Positions 40,428 through 48,958 of a stretch of 64,000 nt of DNA are shown here, in pieces. A program made the position numbers and the translations under genes. The stretch is taken from contig CAIKCI010000032.1 in assembly GCA_903825895.1 (NCBI GenBank), positions 1 to 64,000 on the forward strand, written 5' to 3'. The notes below the pieces were generated by a model that was not told where the DNA came from, searched no databases, and was given only the letters and a program-made list of their open reading frames with translations. Source of the DNA: an uncultured Actinomycetes bacterium. Its GTDB lineage: Bacteria; Actinomycetota; Acidimicrobiia; Acidimicrobiales; RAAP-2. Position 1 is the first letter of the stretch, and each line of letters begins with the position of its first letter.

Positions 40428-42563
40428 ATGACCGAAGAAGAAGCCACCTCGCTAGCCCTTACGGGTGCTTTTGCCCAGGTTCCTGAACTCCAAGCCGTAG
40501 TGGAATTCGGCGCAGAACGGTTCTCGAATCGAGAACTTTCCCGGCTGGATTTTGCGGCCCGTCTCCTTGACCTAGCGGAAGACCACGATCAGCCACTCTT
40601 GGAGAGGGTCAAGTTTGTAGCGATCTTCTCTGGATTGATCGATGAATTCTTTCAGGTGCGAGTCACCGGACTGGAGGATCAAGTTGTCGCAGGAGTGAGG
40701 ACAAGATCCGCCGACGGACTGAGACCTGCTGAGCAACTGGCGGCTATCAGAGAACGTGTTCTTGAACTGTCTTCGCGACAAGATCGCATTTTCTTGGAGG
40801 AGCTTGTTCCCGAGTTAGCCAGTGGAGGTATTCACTTCTCTGATTTTGCTGACCTTGACGCTGACGACCGGGCCTTTCTCGATGATGTTTTCGCTCGGCA
40901 AATCTTCCCTGTCCTCACACCACTGTCTGTTGACCCGGGCCACCCATTTCCTAATATTTCGAACCTTTCATTGAATCTGGCAGTTCAGGTGACGGATCCC
41001 ACAACAGGTGATGCTCGAATTGCACGTCTCAAAGTCCCACCAATTCTTCCTCGATTTGTGGTCATGCCAGATGGGGAACGATTTATCGCTCTAGAGAAGG
41101 TCATCGCTGCGCACCTCGACCTGCTCTTTCCCGAGATGACGGTCGGTATCCCTGAGACCTTCCGGGTAACGCGGAACGTCGACCTCTCACTCGAAGAAGA
41201 CGAAGCTGATGACCTCCTCGTGGCTCTTGAAACCGAGCTCCGCCGCCAGCGCTTTGGTCGCTCGGTAAGGCTGGAGCTTTCACACGACGGAACTGAGATC
41301 ATCCGTAAGTTGTTGATTCATGAACTCGAGCTCCCAGACACATCGATTTATCAACGAGAAGCACCTCTCGACTTAGGCGGCTTGTGGGCGCTGCACGCAC
41401 TGGATCGACCAGACCTTCACGCTCCACAGTGGATACCTACGACGCCTCCGGATTTCCGGGACGTCGACGGGGAGCCCGCAGACATCTTTGAGGTACTCCG
41501 TCATCGAAACGTCTTGGTTCATCATCCTTACGAATCATTTTCTGCATCCGTAGAGGCCTTCATTGATCAAGCAGCGAGTGACCCCGATGTACTGGGTATA
41601 AAACAAACGCTCTATCGCACCTCGGGTGACAGTCGTATCGTGGCGGCCCTTGTGCGTGCGGCTGAGTCGGGAAAACAAGTGGCAGCGCTTGTCGAGTTGA
41701 AAGCACGGTTTGATGAAGCCGCCAATATCAACTGGGCCAAGACCCTTGAAGATGCTGGAGTCCACGTCGTCTACGGGGTCATGGGGTTTAAAACTCACTC
41801 AAAAACTGCCTTGGTCTTGCGGCGTGAAGGCGAACATATTCGGCGCTACTGCCATATTGGAACGGGAAATTATAACTCTAAGACGGCTCGGGGCTATGAA
41901 GACTTAGGCCTTTTGTCAGCTGATCCTGACCTTTCGGCGGATGTGGGAGACCTCTTCAATTTTCTCACCGGCTTTAGTCGTCAAAGTGTCTTTCGCGAAT
42001 TGTTGGTGTCTCCAGGATCATTGCGAGCAGGTCTCATCGAGCAGATTCAGCGAGAGACAAACCGAGGCGAAGACGGAAGCATCCGTATCAAGGCCAACGG
42101 TCTCACCGATCCAGAGATGATCGACGCGCTCTACAGGGCATCGCAAGCTGGCGTGCCGATCGACCTCTCCATTCGAGGCATGTGCTGCCTTCGACCCGGT
42201 ATTCCGGGTCTTTCTGACACCATCACTGTGCGATCAATTGTTGGTGAGTTTCTTGAGCACTCCAGGATCTATGCCTTTGGTTCACGAACGAGTCCTGATG
42301 AGGCCAGGATCTTTATTGGCTCCGCCGACCCCATGGAGCGAAATCTCGATCGGCGTATTGAGGCGATCACTCCGATTTACGACAACCACCTTAAGGAACG
42401 ATTGTTGTCACTGTTGGACGAGACCTTTAAAGATGACACCAACACCTGGATCTTGGGTCCAGACCGACGTTGGAGGCGCCTTACTGCAACCACAAACTTC
42501 AATGTTCAAAGCTTCTTAAAAGAAGAGGCCTTGAGCGCTGCGAGAAATTCCAAAGAACGTTAA
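40428..42563 (+). CDS. ppk1: Polyphosphate kinase 1
   Basis: 711 residues. Makes inorganic polyphosphate from ATP by way of a phosphohistidine. Order: N-terminal helical domain (FSNRELSRLDF), head domain, then two phospholipase-D-like domains. The phosphorylated His is in RRYCHIGTGNYN and the second catalytic His in LEHSRIYAF. ATG 40428 is chosen over in-frame ATG 40395 because AGGAG lies just ahead of it. No exopolyphosphatase gene is adjacent. Its TAA overlaps the stop codon of the convergent gene within a shared TTAA. Confidence 0.96.
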   Translation: MTEEEATSLALTGAFAQVPELQAVVEFGAERFSNRELSRLDFAARLLDLAEDHDQPLLERVKFVAIFSGLIDEFFQVRVTGLEDQVVAGVRTRSADGLRPAEQLAAIRERVLELSSRQDRIFLEELVPELASGGIHFSDFADLDADDRAFLDDVFARQIFPVLTPLSVDPGHPFPNISNLSLNLAVQVTDPTTGDARIARLKVPPILPRFVVMPDGERFIALEKVIAAHLDLLFPEMTVGIPETFRVTRNVDLSLEEDEADDLLVALETELRRQRFGRSVRLELSHDGTEIIRKLLIHELELPDTSIYQREAPLDLGGLWALHALDRPDLHAPQWIPTTPPDFRDVDGEPADIFEVLRHRNVLVHHPYESFSASVEAFIDQAASDPDVLGIKQTLYRTSGDSRIVAALVRAAESGKQVAALVELKARFDEAANINWAKTLEDAGVHVVYGVMGFKTHSKTALVLRREGEHIRRYCHIGTGNYNSKTARGYEDLGLLSADPDLSADVGDLFNFLTGFSRQSVFRELLVSPGSLRAGLIEQIQRETNRGEDGSIRIKANGLTDPEMIDALYRASQAGVPIDLSIRGMCCLRPGIPGLSDTITVRSIVGEFLEHSRIYAFGSRTSPDEARIFIGSADPMERNLDRRIEAITPIYDNHLKERLLSLLDETFKDDTNTWILGPDRRWRRLTATTNFNVQSFLKEEALSAARNSKER

Positions 42564-43633
42564 ACGCCCTCAGTTCTTCCAATCTGTCGGCGCCGACTCG
42601 AAAGACGTAGCGAAAAGTAGGCCGCACCGCCGAGAGGGATCGGGAGCCAGAAATTGAGGAGTCTCCAGGCAATGACCGAGAGATACGCCAACGAGGCGGG
42701 GACGCCGAACCCCACAAGCGCCCCAGAAAGGGTGAATTCAACGACTCCTAATCCTCCGGGTGTCAGGGGAATAGCAGCCAGGATATTTGCAAGTCCATAG
42801 GCGACCAGGAGGTCAATAGGGGAGATGGTTCGTCCGAAGGCGAACAAAATAATCCAGAGACAACTGGCGTCCAGCAGCCAATTCAGCGCAGCCCATGCGA
42901 GAGCTTTTGCCAAGAGCGTTCGATTGGAAAAAAGAATAATCAACCGATCAGCAATGGTTTGTAGCAGTGCGCTCACTTTATCGGGGGTAACAAAGGGAAG
43001 CCGAGCCGCAATTTTTCGGAGCCACTCGTCAGCGTGGCGTTGACCTCTCGTAAGAAGGATCACTGTGCCCCCAAAAGCTGCGAGGAGCAAAACACCAAGA
43101 AGTGCGGCATAGCCGTAGAGGCGGTTGACCCCATTGAGGGGGATTGAGATCAACAGCGCAAGCCAAAAGATGATGTTCAGAACGACCGCTGAACCGACGC
43201 CTTGCGTGGCGAGACCGAAGGCTGCGGTAGACCCGGGGACGCCATCATCGCTCAAGAGGCGATAGCCCAAGGCCCCCCCTGCGGCAGTCCCACCGGGGAC
43301 CACATGGCTGACGGACAGGGAGGACATGTTGATCCGCAACATCGTCCAGTGGGATGGAGAATCGGGGGCAAAAACGGTCCGTGAAAGCTCGGCATAGGCC
43401 AGCAGTGCTCCGACCTCGACGACGATGGCAAGGATCAGGAGCGGCACATTGACTGTTCCGAGGACGTGGACGTTACGTCGAGCCGAAGCCAACTCGGGCA
43501 GGAGTAGGTATTCGAAGACGAAGAGGAAGATGATCGCTGAGAGGGTGTAGCGAACCTCGGGGCGGAGCCAGCGACGCTTCGTGGAGGCCTCAGGTGGAGA
43601 TGCGTCCTCAGGAAGGTCTGCCATAGCCTCCAT
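42560..43633 (-). CDS. Flippase-like integral membrane protein (UPF0104 / lysylphosphatidylglycerol-synthase TM family)
   Basis: About 357 residues with eight or more membrane helices. SVSHVVPGGTAAGGALGYRLL and the C-terminal ANILAAIPLTPGGLGVVEFTLSGALV are the two signatures of this family. Members are thought to move or sense lipid-linked substrates; here the neighbour polyprenol-phosphate-mannose synthase, divergently transcribed 79 bp away, suggests a link to mannosyl lipids (inference). The MEAMADLPED start was selected; the frame is open further upstream but that would run into the divergent gene. ATG 43624 is an alternative. Confidence 0.8.
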   Translation of the reverse strand: MEAMADLPEDASPPEASTKRRWLRPEVRYTLSAIIFLFVFEYLLLPELASARRNVHVLGTVNVPLLILAIVVEVGALLAYAELSRTVFAPDSPSHWTMLRINMSSLSVSHVVPGGTAAGGALGYRLLSDDGVPGSTAAFGLATQGVGSAVVLNIIFWLALLISIPLNGVNRLYGYAALLGVLLLAAFGGTVILLTRGQRHADEWLRKIAARLPFVTPDKVSALLQTIADRLIILFSNRTLLAKALAWAALNWLLDASCLWIILFAFGRTISPIDLLVAYGLANILAAIPLTPGGLGVVEFTLSGALVGFGVPASLAYLSVIAWRLLNFWLPIPLGGAAYFSLRLSSRRRQIGRTEGV

Positions 43634-43699
43634 GTTTCCATGGATTACGTCAACCGAAGGGCATTTTGGAGCATTGTGGTGAGGGGTTGGCTCATACCG

Positions 43700-43705
43700 T
43701 AGGAT
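43700..43705 (+). promoter_or_regulatory. -10 box (TAGGAT), leaderless promoter of ppm
   Basis: TAGGAT, 7 nt (TTCACCC), then the GTG start of the mannosyltransferase gene. Confidence 0.5.
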
Positions 43706-43712
43706 TTCACCC

Positions 43713-44453
43713 GTGAAGATACTGGTCGTAATCCCCACCTTCAACGAGGCGCAGAACATCGAGCCCATGGTGGCAAAAATTCGACACTCTCTTCCCGCCG
43801 CATCGATTTTGGTGGTCGATGATGGCAGCCCGGATGGTACTGGAGACATCGTCGAAAAGCTGAGTGAATCCGACGAACAGGTATTTCTTCTGCGTCGCTA
43901 CCAAAAGGACGGTCTCGGCAGTGCGTATCGGGCCGGATTCGCATGGGGGCTTGAGCGTGGATTTGACGCCTTTGTTGAAATTGACGCTGACTTTTCCCAC
44001 GATCCCGCTGCGCTGCCTCAGCTCATTGAAGCCGCTGAGAATGGTGCAGGGGTGGTCATCGGATCTCGCTATGTTGCCGGAGGTGAGATTCCTGCGTGGA
44101 CTTGGTACCGCCAACTTCTCTCACGTGGTGGGAATCAATATGCTTCGATTTTGCTCGGCTTAAAAGTCAAGGATGCAACGGCTGGCTTCCGAGTGTATTC
44201 CGCTGATGCACTGAGAGATATTGATTACTCCAGCGTTGAGGCTGATGGCTATGGCTTTCAGGTGGAGATGACCTATCGAGCCAGGCGTGCGCAGCAGGTC
44301 ATTAAAGAAGTTCCGATCTCTTTCGTCGATCGAGAAGTAGGGGAGTCAAAGATGTCCTCAGCGATTGTCGTCGAAGCACTTTTTCTGGTCACCAAGTGGG
44401 CCGTTGAGCAGCGCTTGGGTCGAGGCTGGATGCCCACAAGCCGGCCTACTTAG
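43713..44453 (+). CDS. ppm1: Polyprenol-phosphate mannose synthase (GT2 family)
   Basis: 246 residues, GT-A fold. VVIPTFNEAQNIEPM, VVDDGSPDGTGDI and the metal-binding DADFSHDP (about residues 90-97) are typical of dolichol/polyprenol-phosphate mannosyltransferases, as is the ATAGFRVY stretch. It makes polyprenyl-phosphomannose, the donor for extracytoplasmic mannosylation of PIMs, glycans and proteins, which ties in with the pgsA-patA-pimA cluster. No membrane domain and no fused acyltransferase domain. Predicted leaderless GTG start. Its 3' end overlaps convergent menF by 8 nt. Confidence 0.93.
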   Translation: MKILVVIPTFNEAQNIEPMVAKIRHSLPAASILVVDDGSPDGTGDIVEKLSESDEQVFLLRRYQKDGLGSAYRAGFAWGLERGFDAFVEIDADFSHDPAALPQLIEAAENGAGVVIGSRYVAGGEIPAWTWYRQLLSRGGNQYASILLGLKVKDATAGFRVYSADALRDIDYSSVEADGYGFQVEMTYRARRAQQVIKEVPISFVDREVGESKMSSAIVVEALFLVTKWAVEQRLGRGWMPTSRPT

Positions 44454-45708
44454 TCAACGACGACACCATTGCCGGTAGCGCAGCATCGATAATCGAGCGA
44501 AGCTTGGCCAGCGTTTCTTTGCGTTCTCCCTCGGGGGAGGAACCGATCACCACGCCGGCTCCGGCAGAAATCGTTACGGAGTTCGCCTCCAAGATGGCGC
44601 CACGAATGGCGAGAACCAATTCTCCATCACCTGAGCCGTTGATCCACCCGACTGCGCCACCGAAGAATCCTCGTTGAAAGGATTCTAATTGCGAGATGAG
44701 AGCAAGAGCAGCCGCACGAGGTACACCGGCAATCGCTGGAGTTGGGTGGATAGACCTGACCAGATCTATCAACGTTTCGGTATGCGGATCGCTCAGTTCT
44801 CCCGTGATCAACGTGCCAAGATGGGCCACGGATCGAAGCGTGACTAACGATGGAGTGTCAGGGACCGCAAGTGAATCAGTGGAACCCCTCATGCCATTAC
44901 TAATCGCTTCGACGACCAATCGGTGTTCTTCGAGATCTTTTTCTGACTCAGTGAGCGCATGGTCCGGATTCGTATCATCGTCAAGGCTGACCGTCCCTGC
45001 AAGAGGATTGCTCGAGATGGTGGAACCTTTGCGAGACAGGAGCAACTCGGGTGATGCGCCGACCATTCGTGTGCTCTCGCTGATTGAAAACCCATACAAC
45101 GAGCAAGAAGGTTCACGCTCTCGCATGCGCACAAGGACGCCGCCGGCATCCAGGGCCTCAGAGAGTTCGATCTGCAGTGACCGGGCCAGCACCACCTTTT
45201 GCGCCTCTGACGCCGTGAGGTGTTCAAGTGCGCTCTTAACCTGCTCGCCATAGTCAACACTTGTTGGATTTTCCGTCACACGTTGAACCGTGGGCGGCTC
45301 GGTTTCACCGCCAGGATGATCCTCCAGCGACTGAAAAAAGTCTTCGAGTATCTGATGGGGAGTGACGGGAGAATCCTGCATAATGATTGCGTCAATCTTT
45401 GATCCTCGCCGAAGGATCTGTATTTGGGGAACAATGAGTAACCATGGCTCCGTGACGAAAAACGGGACCGCAAGATGAGCTCGTGGCGCAAACAATGGGT
45501 CCTCGGATTGCAAGGAACCCAACAAGCGCAGGACTCGAGAAGTCGCCAGATCTTCTCCATGATCGGCGGAGTCGAAGGGGAGCGCACCAAAGCCTAAGAA
45601 CGTTTCTTCAGACGTTGAGTGCACCACGCCGCTACGGGCGGCCAACAGGAATGCTTGTTCGAACTGAGAATCGGAGATCTCGAATGAGACCGTCGAATAG
45701 TCAGGCAT
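44446..45708 (-). CDS. menF: Isochorismate synthase (menaquinone pathway)
   Basis: 420 residues of the chorismate-using MST family. The general base Lys is in EAQKVVLARSL, GASPELLL and NPLAGTVSLDDD follow, SEKDLEEHRLVV carries the catalytic Glu, and SIHPTPAIAGVPR and GGAVGWINGSGDGE are signature motifs. Its start shares a base with the menG stop (TAATG), so it is co-transcribed with menG, supporting menaquinone rather than siderophore synthesis. menD, menB and other pathway genes are not in the window. Confidence 0.9.
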   Translation of the reverse strand: MPDYSTVSFEISDSQFEQAFLLAARSGVVHSTSEETFLGFGALPFDSADHGEDLATSRVLRLLGSLQSEDPLFAPRAHLAVPFFVTEPWLLIVPQIQILRRGSKIDAIIMQDSPVTPHQILEDFFQSLEDHPGGETEPPTVQRVTENPTSVDYGEQVKSALEHLTASEAQKVVLARSLQIELSEALDAGGVLVRMREREPSCSLYGFSISESTRMVGASPELLLSRKGSTISSNPLAGTVSLDDDTNPDHALTESEKDLEEHRLVVEAISNGMRGSTDSLAVPDTPSLVTLRSVAHLGTLITGELSDPHTETLIDLVRSIHPTPAIAGVPRAAALALISQLESFQRGFFGGAVGWINGSGDGELVLAIRGAILEANSVTISAGAGVVIGSSPEGERKETLAKLRSIIDAALPAMVSSLTK

Positions 45709-46406
45709 TAGACGCTTCGAGTGGCGGTAAAGAGTTGACTCAAGCCGCCACTGAGTTCGTGGTGATTGACGCCGGAGAAGCCTCGCGTGACGAGTGAGGA
45801 CCGAATCTCCTCGGCTTCAGGAAGGTACACCGTCGAGGCCGGCAAGTATCGGTAGGCCTGCTTGTCGCTGAGTATCCCACCAATGACGGGAACAGCTTTT
45901 TCGAACCACAAGTTGTAGCCGATGCGGATCACGGGTGTTTTCGGCGCCCCAACTTCCAAGAGAGCGATACGACCACCTGGGCGAAGGACCCGAGCCATCT
46001 CGCTCATGGCGCCGTCGAGATCCGTGAAGTTCCGAAGGGCATAGCCACAAAGAATGCCATCGATGCTTGCAGATTTGATCGGCAGCGAACTTGCATCACC
46101 TTGGCAGAGCGCACGGATGCCGTGAGCGGCATCAAGCATGCCGAAGGACAAGTCGACTCCGACAACGTCAAAGCCCTGGGCGGAGGCTGTGCGTGAGAGA
46201 TCACCGGTTCCGCACGCCAGGTCGAGAATCGTACTTCCCGGAGCTAATCCGAGTGCACTCACTGTCCGTTTCCTCCATCGGGCGTCAAGGCCGAAGGTCA
46301 TCATTCGATTCACAAACTCATAGCGCGGAGCGATGGCATCAAACATGCCTCGAACAGCCTCTGTTTTGTCTTGAGGCGCGGGAAGCACCGGAGACATCCG
46401 CTTCAT
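45708..46406 (-). CDS. menG: Demethylmenaquinone methyltransferase (UbiE/MenG)
   Basis: 232 residues. SAM-dependent C-methylation of demethylmenaquinone. MFDAIAPRYEFVNRMMTFGLDARWR is the UbiE signature region, ILDLACGTGDL the SAM motif (about 58-68), and CGYALRNFTDLDGAMSEMARVLRPGG motif II/III. ATG 46406 was chosen (CTAGGGA about 10 nt upstream); the frame is open further upstream but overlaps the MaoC gene. Middle gene of a MaoC-menG-menF unit. Confidence 0.93.
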   Translation of the reverse strand: MKRMSPVLPAPQDKTEAVRGMFDAIAPRYEFVNRMMTFGLDARWRKRTVSALGLAPGSTILDLACGTGDLSRTASAQGFDVVGVDLSFGMLDAAHGIRALCQGDASSLPIKSASIDGILCGYALRNFTDLDGAMSEMARVLRPGGRIALLEVGAPKTPVIRIGYNLWFEKAVPVIGGILSDKQAYRYLPASTVYLPEAEEIRSSLVTRGFSGVNHHELSGGLSQLFTATRSV

Positions 46407-46419
46407 GAAATTCGTTTCC

Positions 46420-46875
46420 CTAGTTGTAGTAGCGGTAGACAACCTGTGCCACGCAGGACGGTTTCGACGAGCCCTCAGTTTCGAGAGTCGCGTCAAGGAC
46501 GACTTGCGCGCCACCTTCAATAGGGGTGACCTCTGTGACCGCAATGCCCAGGCGGAGTTTCGATCCAACATGGACGGGTGACGGGAATCGCACTTTGTTG
46601 CAGCCATAATTGACACCAAAGGTGAGATTTTGAACCAAGAAAATCTCTCCGATCAATGCAGGGATCAATGAAAGCGTCATGTAACCGTGCGCGATCGTGC
46701 CACCGAAGGGACCACTCGCTGATTTTTCAGGGTCGACGTGGATCCACTGGTGGTCACCGGTAGCATCAGCAAAAAGGTTCACCGATTCTTGATCGATCAG
46801 ACGATATTCGCTAAAACCGAGGTGTTTCCCTACGAGGTCCTCGAATTGGCTGAGATCGTCAATAATCACCGTCAT
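46420..46875 (-). CDS. MaoC-like (R)-specific enoyl-CoA hydratase
   Basis: 151 residues, hot-dog fold. The hydratase 2 motif is ATGDHQWIHVDPEKSA, with the Asp/His catalytic pair, followed by FGGTIAHGYMTLSL. Similar to mycobacterial single-domain (R)-hydratases such as Rv0130. It would hydrate trans-2-enoyl-CoA. It heads the menG-menF unit, 13 nt upstream of menG, but has no obvious role in menaquinone synthesis. GAGGAG stands 6 nt before the ATG. Confidence 0.9.
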   Translation of the reverse strand: MTVIIDDLSQFEDLVGKHLGFSEYRLIDQESVNLFADATGDHQWIHVDPEKSASGPFGGTIAHGYMTLSLIPALIGEIFLVQNLTFGVNYGCNKVRFPSPVHVGSKLRLGIAVTEVTPIEGGAQVVLDATLETEGSSKPSCVAQVVYRYYN

Positions 46876-46915
46876 AGCATTCTCCTCTTCGTCGGAATAC
46901 TTCTTAGCGTAGCGA

Positions 46916-46921
46916 CCTCTG
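46916..46921 (-). promoter_or_regulatory. probable -10 box (TACGCT) for the MaoC-menG-menF unit
   Basis: TACGCT on the minus strand, predicted start near 46909, and about 34 nt of leader containing GAGGAG before the ATG at 46875. It lies just downstream of the stop of the next minus-strand gene. Confidence 0.4.
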
Positions 46922-46935
46922 GCCGCTCTGAAGCC

Positions 46936-47298
46936 TCATTCGAAATACACCCTCTGGTAAAGCCTGCTGGCTGGATGGAGGAGCAGCGCAACGAGAAAAA
47001 CACTGAATACCAAGTTGATCACCGCCGAAAAGGCGAAGGGATTGAAGTAGAACAGCAAGAGTTGGAGCATCAAGAAAGCAATGCTGGCCACAAGGCCCAG
47101 GACGTAGCCCCATTTCTTGTCGTTGGCGATCCCGAAAGCACCCACGCCCCCAAGCAGCACGATTAACTCCACGGGCGATGAACCCGTCAGAAGGGCCAAC
47201 AGCGCAAATGCTGCGTTGAGGTAAGAGAACACGACCGCCCCTTGTAATGTCTGAGGCTGACGTGGGTTGAACCACCGACTGTTCTTCACGGGCTCCAT
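46936..47298 (-). CDS. Small conserved membrane protein of unknown function
   Basis: 120 residues. A short polar start (NSRWFNPRQPQTLQGAVVFSY) is followed by four hydrophobic segments with short loops. I recognise the FNPRQPQTL start from uncharacterised actinobacterial membrane proteins but know no function. The ATG at 47298 is assumed; the GTG at the fourth codon is another option. No -10 box at leaderless distance is visible. Divergent from the VIT/CCC1 transporter gene, 45 bp apart. Confidence 0.6.
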   Translation of the reverse strand: MEPVKNSRWFNPRQPQTLQGAVVFSYLNAAFALLALLTGSSPVELIVLLGGVGAFGIANDKKWGYVLGLVASIAFLMLQLLLFYFNPFAFSAVINLVFSVFLVALLLHPASRLYQRVYFE

Positions 47299-47331
47299 TC
47301 TGCCAGGCTCTCTGTCATTCCTGATGGCAAT

Positions 47332-47337
47332 TAGGGT
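47332..47337 (+). promoter_or_regulatory. -10 box (TAGGGT), leaderless promoter of the VIT/CCC1 transporter
   Basis: TAGGGT, 6 nt (GTGGGT), then ATG 47344. This favours ATG 47344 over the GTG at 47338. Confidence 0.5.
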
Positions 47338-47343
47338 GTGGGT

Positions 47344-48057
47344 ATGTCCGAACCGCAAATGGGTCACGAAGAAGAACATCGAGATCTCACTGGAGGAACC
47401 GCAAGAGCGGCAATCTTTGGCATGAGCGACGGGCTGGTCACCAATATTTCGCTGACTTTGGGATTTGCAGGAGCCAATCCCGCTCCTGGGGTCGTGAGGT
47501 TGGCGGGGATCGCAGGGCTAGTAGCGGGAGCCTTTTCTATGGCATCGGGGGAGTATCTGTCGCTGAAAGGCCAGCGAGAACTCTTCGAACGAGAACTTGC
47601 GGTAGAACGCCGTGCATTGGCGGAGCATCCAGAAATTGAGCGTAAGGAGCTCATCGGGATTTATGTTTCGAAGGGCATTGATCAACACCTCGCCGAGGAA
47701 CTTGCTGAAGCGATGATGCGCAGTCCTGAGATGGCGCTCGAAACTCACGCTCGAGAGGAGCTTGGAATTGACCCAGGCGCCATTCCCGGTGTGTGGCGCC
47801 CATCTGGCGCATCGTTCGTGGCATTTGCGCTGGGCGCGTTCATCCCGCTCGTACCTTGGCTATTTGTCGGTGGTTCTACCGCAGTGATCCTTTCGATAGC
47901 TCTGAGCGTGGTGGCGGCGCTGACTGTTGGGGCACTTCTTGGACGTTTTACTGGTCGATCGGCTTTTGTCTCAGCAGTGCGACAACTCACTGTTACAACG
48001 CTTGCCGCCGGCGTGACGTTTATGATCGGCCATCTCGTCGGTGTTTCAACGACTTAA
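47344..48057 (+). CDS. VIT1/CCC1 family Fe2+/Mn2+ transporter
   Basis: 237 residues. ARAAIFGMSDGLVTNISLTLGFAGA forms the first helix with the metal-pathway residues; AGAFSMASGEYLSLKGQRELFERELAVER follows, then a charged cytoplasmic metal-binding region with many Glu residues (about 80-150), and three C-terminal helices. Such proteins export iron or manganese from the cytosol in exchange for protons. No rubrerythrin-like domain is fused. Its TAA and the mshD stop lie on opposite strands within one TTAA. Confidence 0.9.
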   Translation: MSEPQMGHEEEHRDLTGGTARAAIFGMSDGLVTNISLTLGFAGANPAPGVVRLAGIAGLVAGAFSMASGEYLSLKGQRELFERELAVERRALAEHPEIERKELIGIYVSKGIDQHLAEELAEAMMRSPEMALETHAREELGIDPGAIPGVWRPSGASFVAFALGAFIPLVPWLFVGGSTAVILSIALSVVAALTVGALLGRFTGRSAFVSAVRQLTVTTLAAGVTFMIGHLVGVSTT

Positions 48058-48920
48058 CGTTCCCCAATCAACCAACGCTGGTCTTTCCAAATTTCAGTGA
48101 ATCCAGCTGTTGCGTACAGCGCACGAGCAGGGAGATTATCTTCCTCGCAATAGAGCGCTACTTTGGCGATGCCTTGGGCTACGAACCATGCGTAGGCGTG
48201 GGAGAGAAGGATGCGCCCGAGACCAGTTCTCGTCGCGTTCGGATCTACTCCGATGACATAGATTTCTCCGTATCTTCCCCACGCGACGTCGTGGACTTTG
48301 CACCAACAGAATCCGCGCAGATCTCCTTGTCGCTCGATAACGAAGAATCCTGAGGCGTCGAACCAAGGTTGAGCCAGGCGACGTTCAAGATCCTGTCGGC
48401 TCAGACGGCCTTGGTCCGGGTGATCTTCGAAACAGCGTGCATTGAGGGTGAGCCATCGTTCACTATCGGCATCTGCGGCGAATAAACGCAGCGTCTCCCC
48501 CTCAGGTAGCGCCAGCGGTTTGTCGTCGTGCAGTGGGCGTTCCATCCGCACCAGGGTACGAGTGAGTGTGGCCGACGACGGCATTTCGACGTTGGTGGTG
48601 ATGCCGTGAATCCACACTGCTAGACGAAGGCCCAGTTGGACAGCCAGATCACCTGCTGAGGTCAACGTCGCTTGATCCAGTTGGTCGCCGAGAAACTCGA
48701 GTTCCAAAAAACCTTCATGGATAACGCCCTGGGCATATCCTTCTAGTCGGTCATTATTGAAACGGAGAAAATGTTTCGCAGATTCCCCGGTGAGTTGTTC
48801 CTCTGCTTGGCCACTCAAAGCCTCTCTCGCTGAGCGGAGTTCCTGTTCGGCTGCCAGGAGTCGAATCGCGTGAACCTCTTGATGGCTCAGTGTCTCCGCC
48901 CGACGCAGTGTGATGCCCAT
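48054..48920 (-). CDS. mshD: Mycothiol synthase (MshD, tandem GNAT)
   Basis: 288 residues. Acetylates Cys-GlcN-Ins with acetyl-CoA, the last step of mycothiol synthesis. Two GNAT domains: a diverged N-terminal one (about 1-135) and an active C-terminal one with LNARCFEDHPDQG, QPWFDASGFFVIE, GFCWCKVHD, GEIYVIGVDPNATRTGLGR and LYCEEDNLPARALY, all matching MshD. Together with the MshC-like gene at 10.4 kb it indicates that this organism makes mycothiol. Leaderless promoter TAGCCT, 6 nt from the ATG; divergent from nth. Confidence 0.92.
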   Translation of the reverse strand: MGITLRRAETLSHQEVHAIRLLAAEQELRSAREALSGQAEEQLTGESAKHFLRFNNDRLEGYAQGVIHEGFLELEFLGDQLDQATLTSAGDLAVQLGLRLAVWIHGITTNVEMPSSATLTRTLVRMERPLHDDKPLALPEGETLRLFAADADSERWLTLNARCFEDHPDQGRLSRQDLERRLAQPWFDASGFFVIERQGDLRGFCWCKVHDVAWGRYGEIYVIGVDPNATRTGLGRILLSHAYAWFVAQGIAKVALYCEEDNLPARALYATAGFTEIWKDQRWLIGER

Positions 48921-48926
48921 AGGTGC

Positions 48927-48932
48927 AGGCTA
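48927..48932 (-). promoter_or_regulatory. -10 box (TAGCCT), leaderless promoter of mshD
   Basis: TAGCCT on the minus strand, 6 nt (GCACCT), then ATG 48920. Only 14 bp separate it from the nth -10 box on the opposite strand. Confidence 0.55.
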
Positions 48933-48946
48933 GCGATCTAAATGGA

Positions 48947-48952
48947 TAGTCT
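48947..48952 (+). promoter_or_regulatory. -10 box (TAGTCT), leaderless promoter of nth
   Basis: TAGTCT, 6 nt (TCGGAT), then ATG 48959. Back to back with the mshD promoter. Confidence 0.55.
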
Positions 48953-48958
48953 TCGGAT

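Noticed and set aside
47283-47316. Ten-codon ORF (MTESLAEWSP) overlapping the start of the small membrane protein gene, stop within GTGA
   Set aside because: The nearest -10-like hexamer (TAATTG) lacks the conserved last T and lies 9 nt from the ATG, so it does not fit the pattern.
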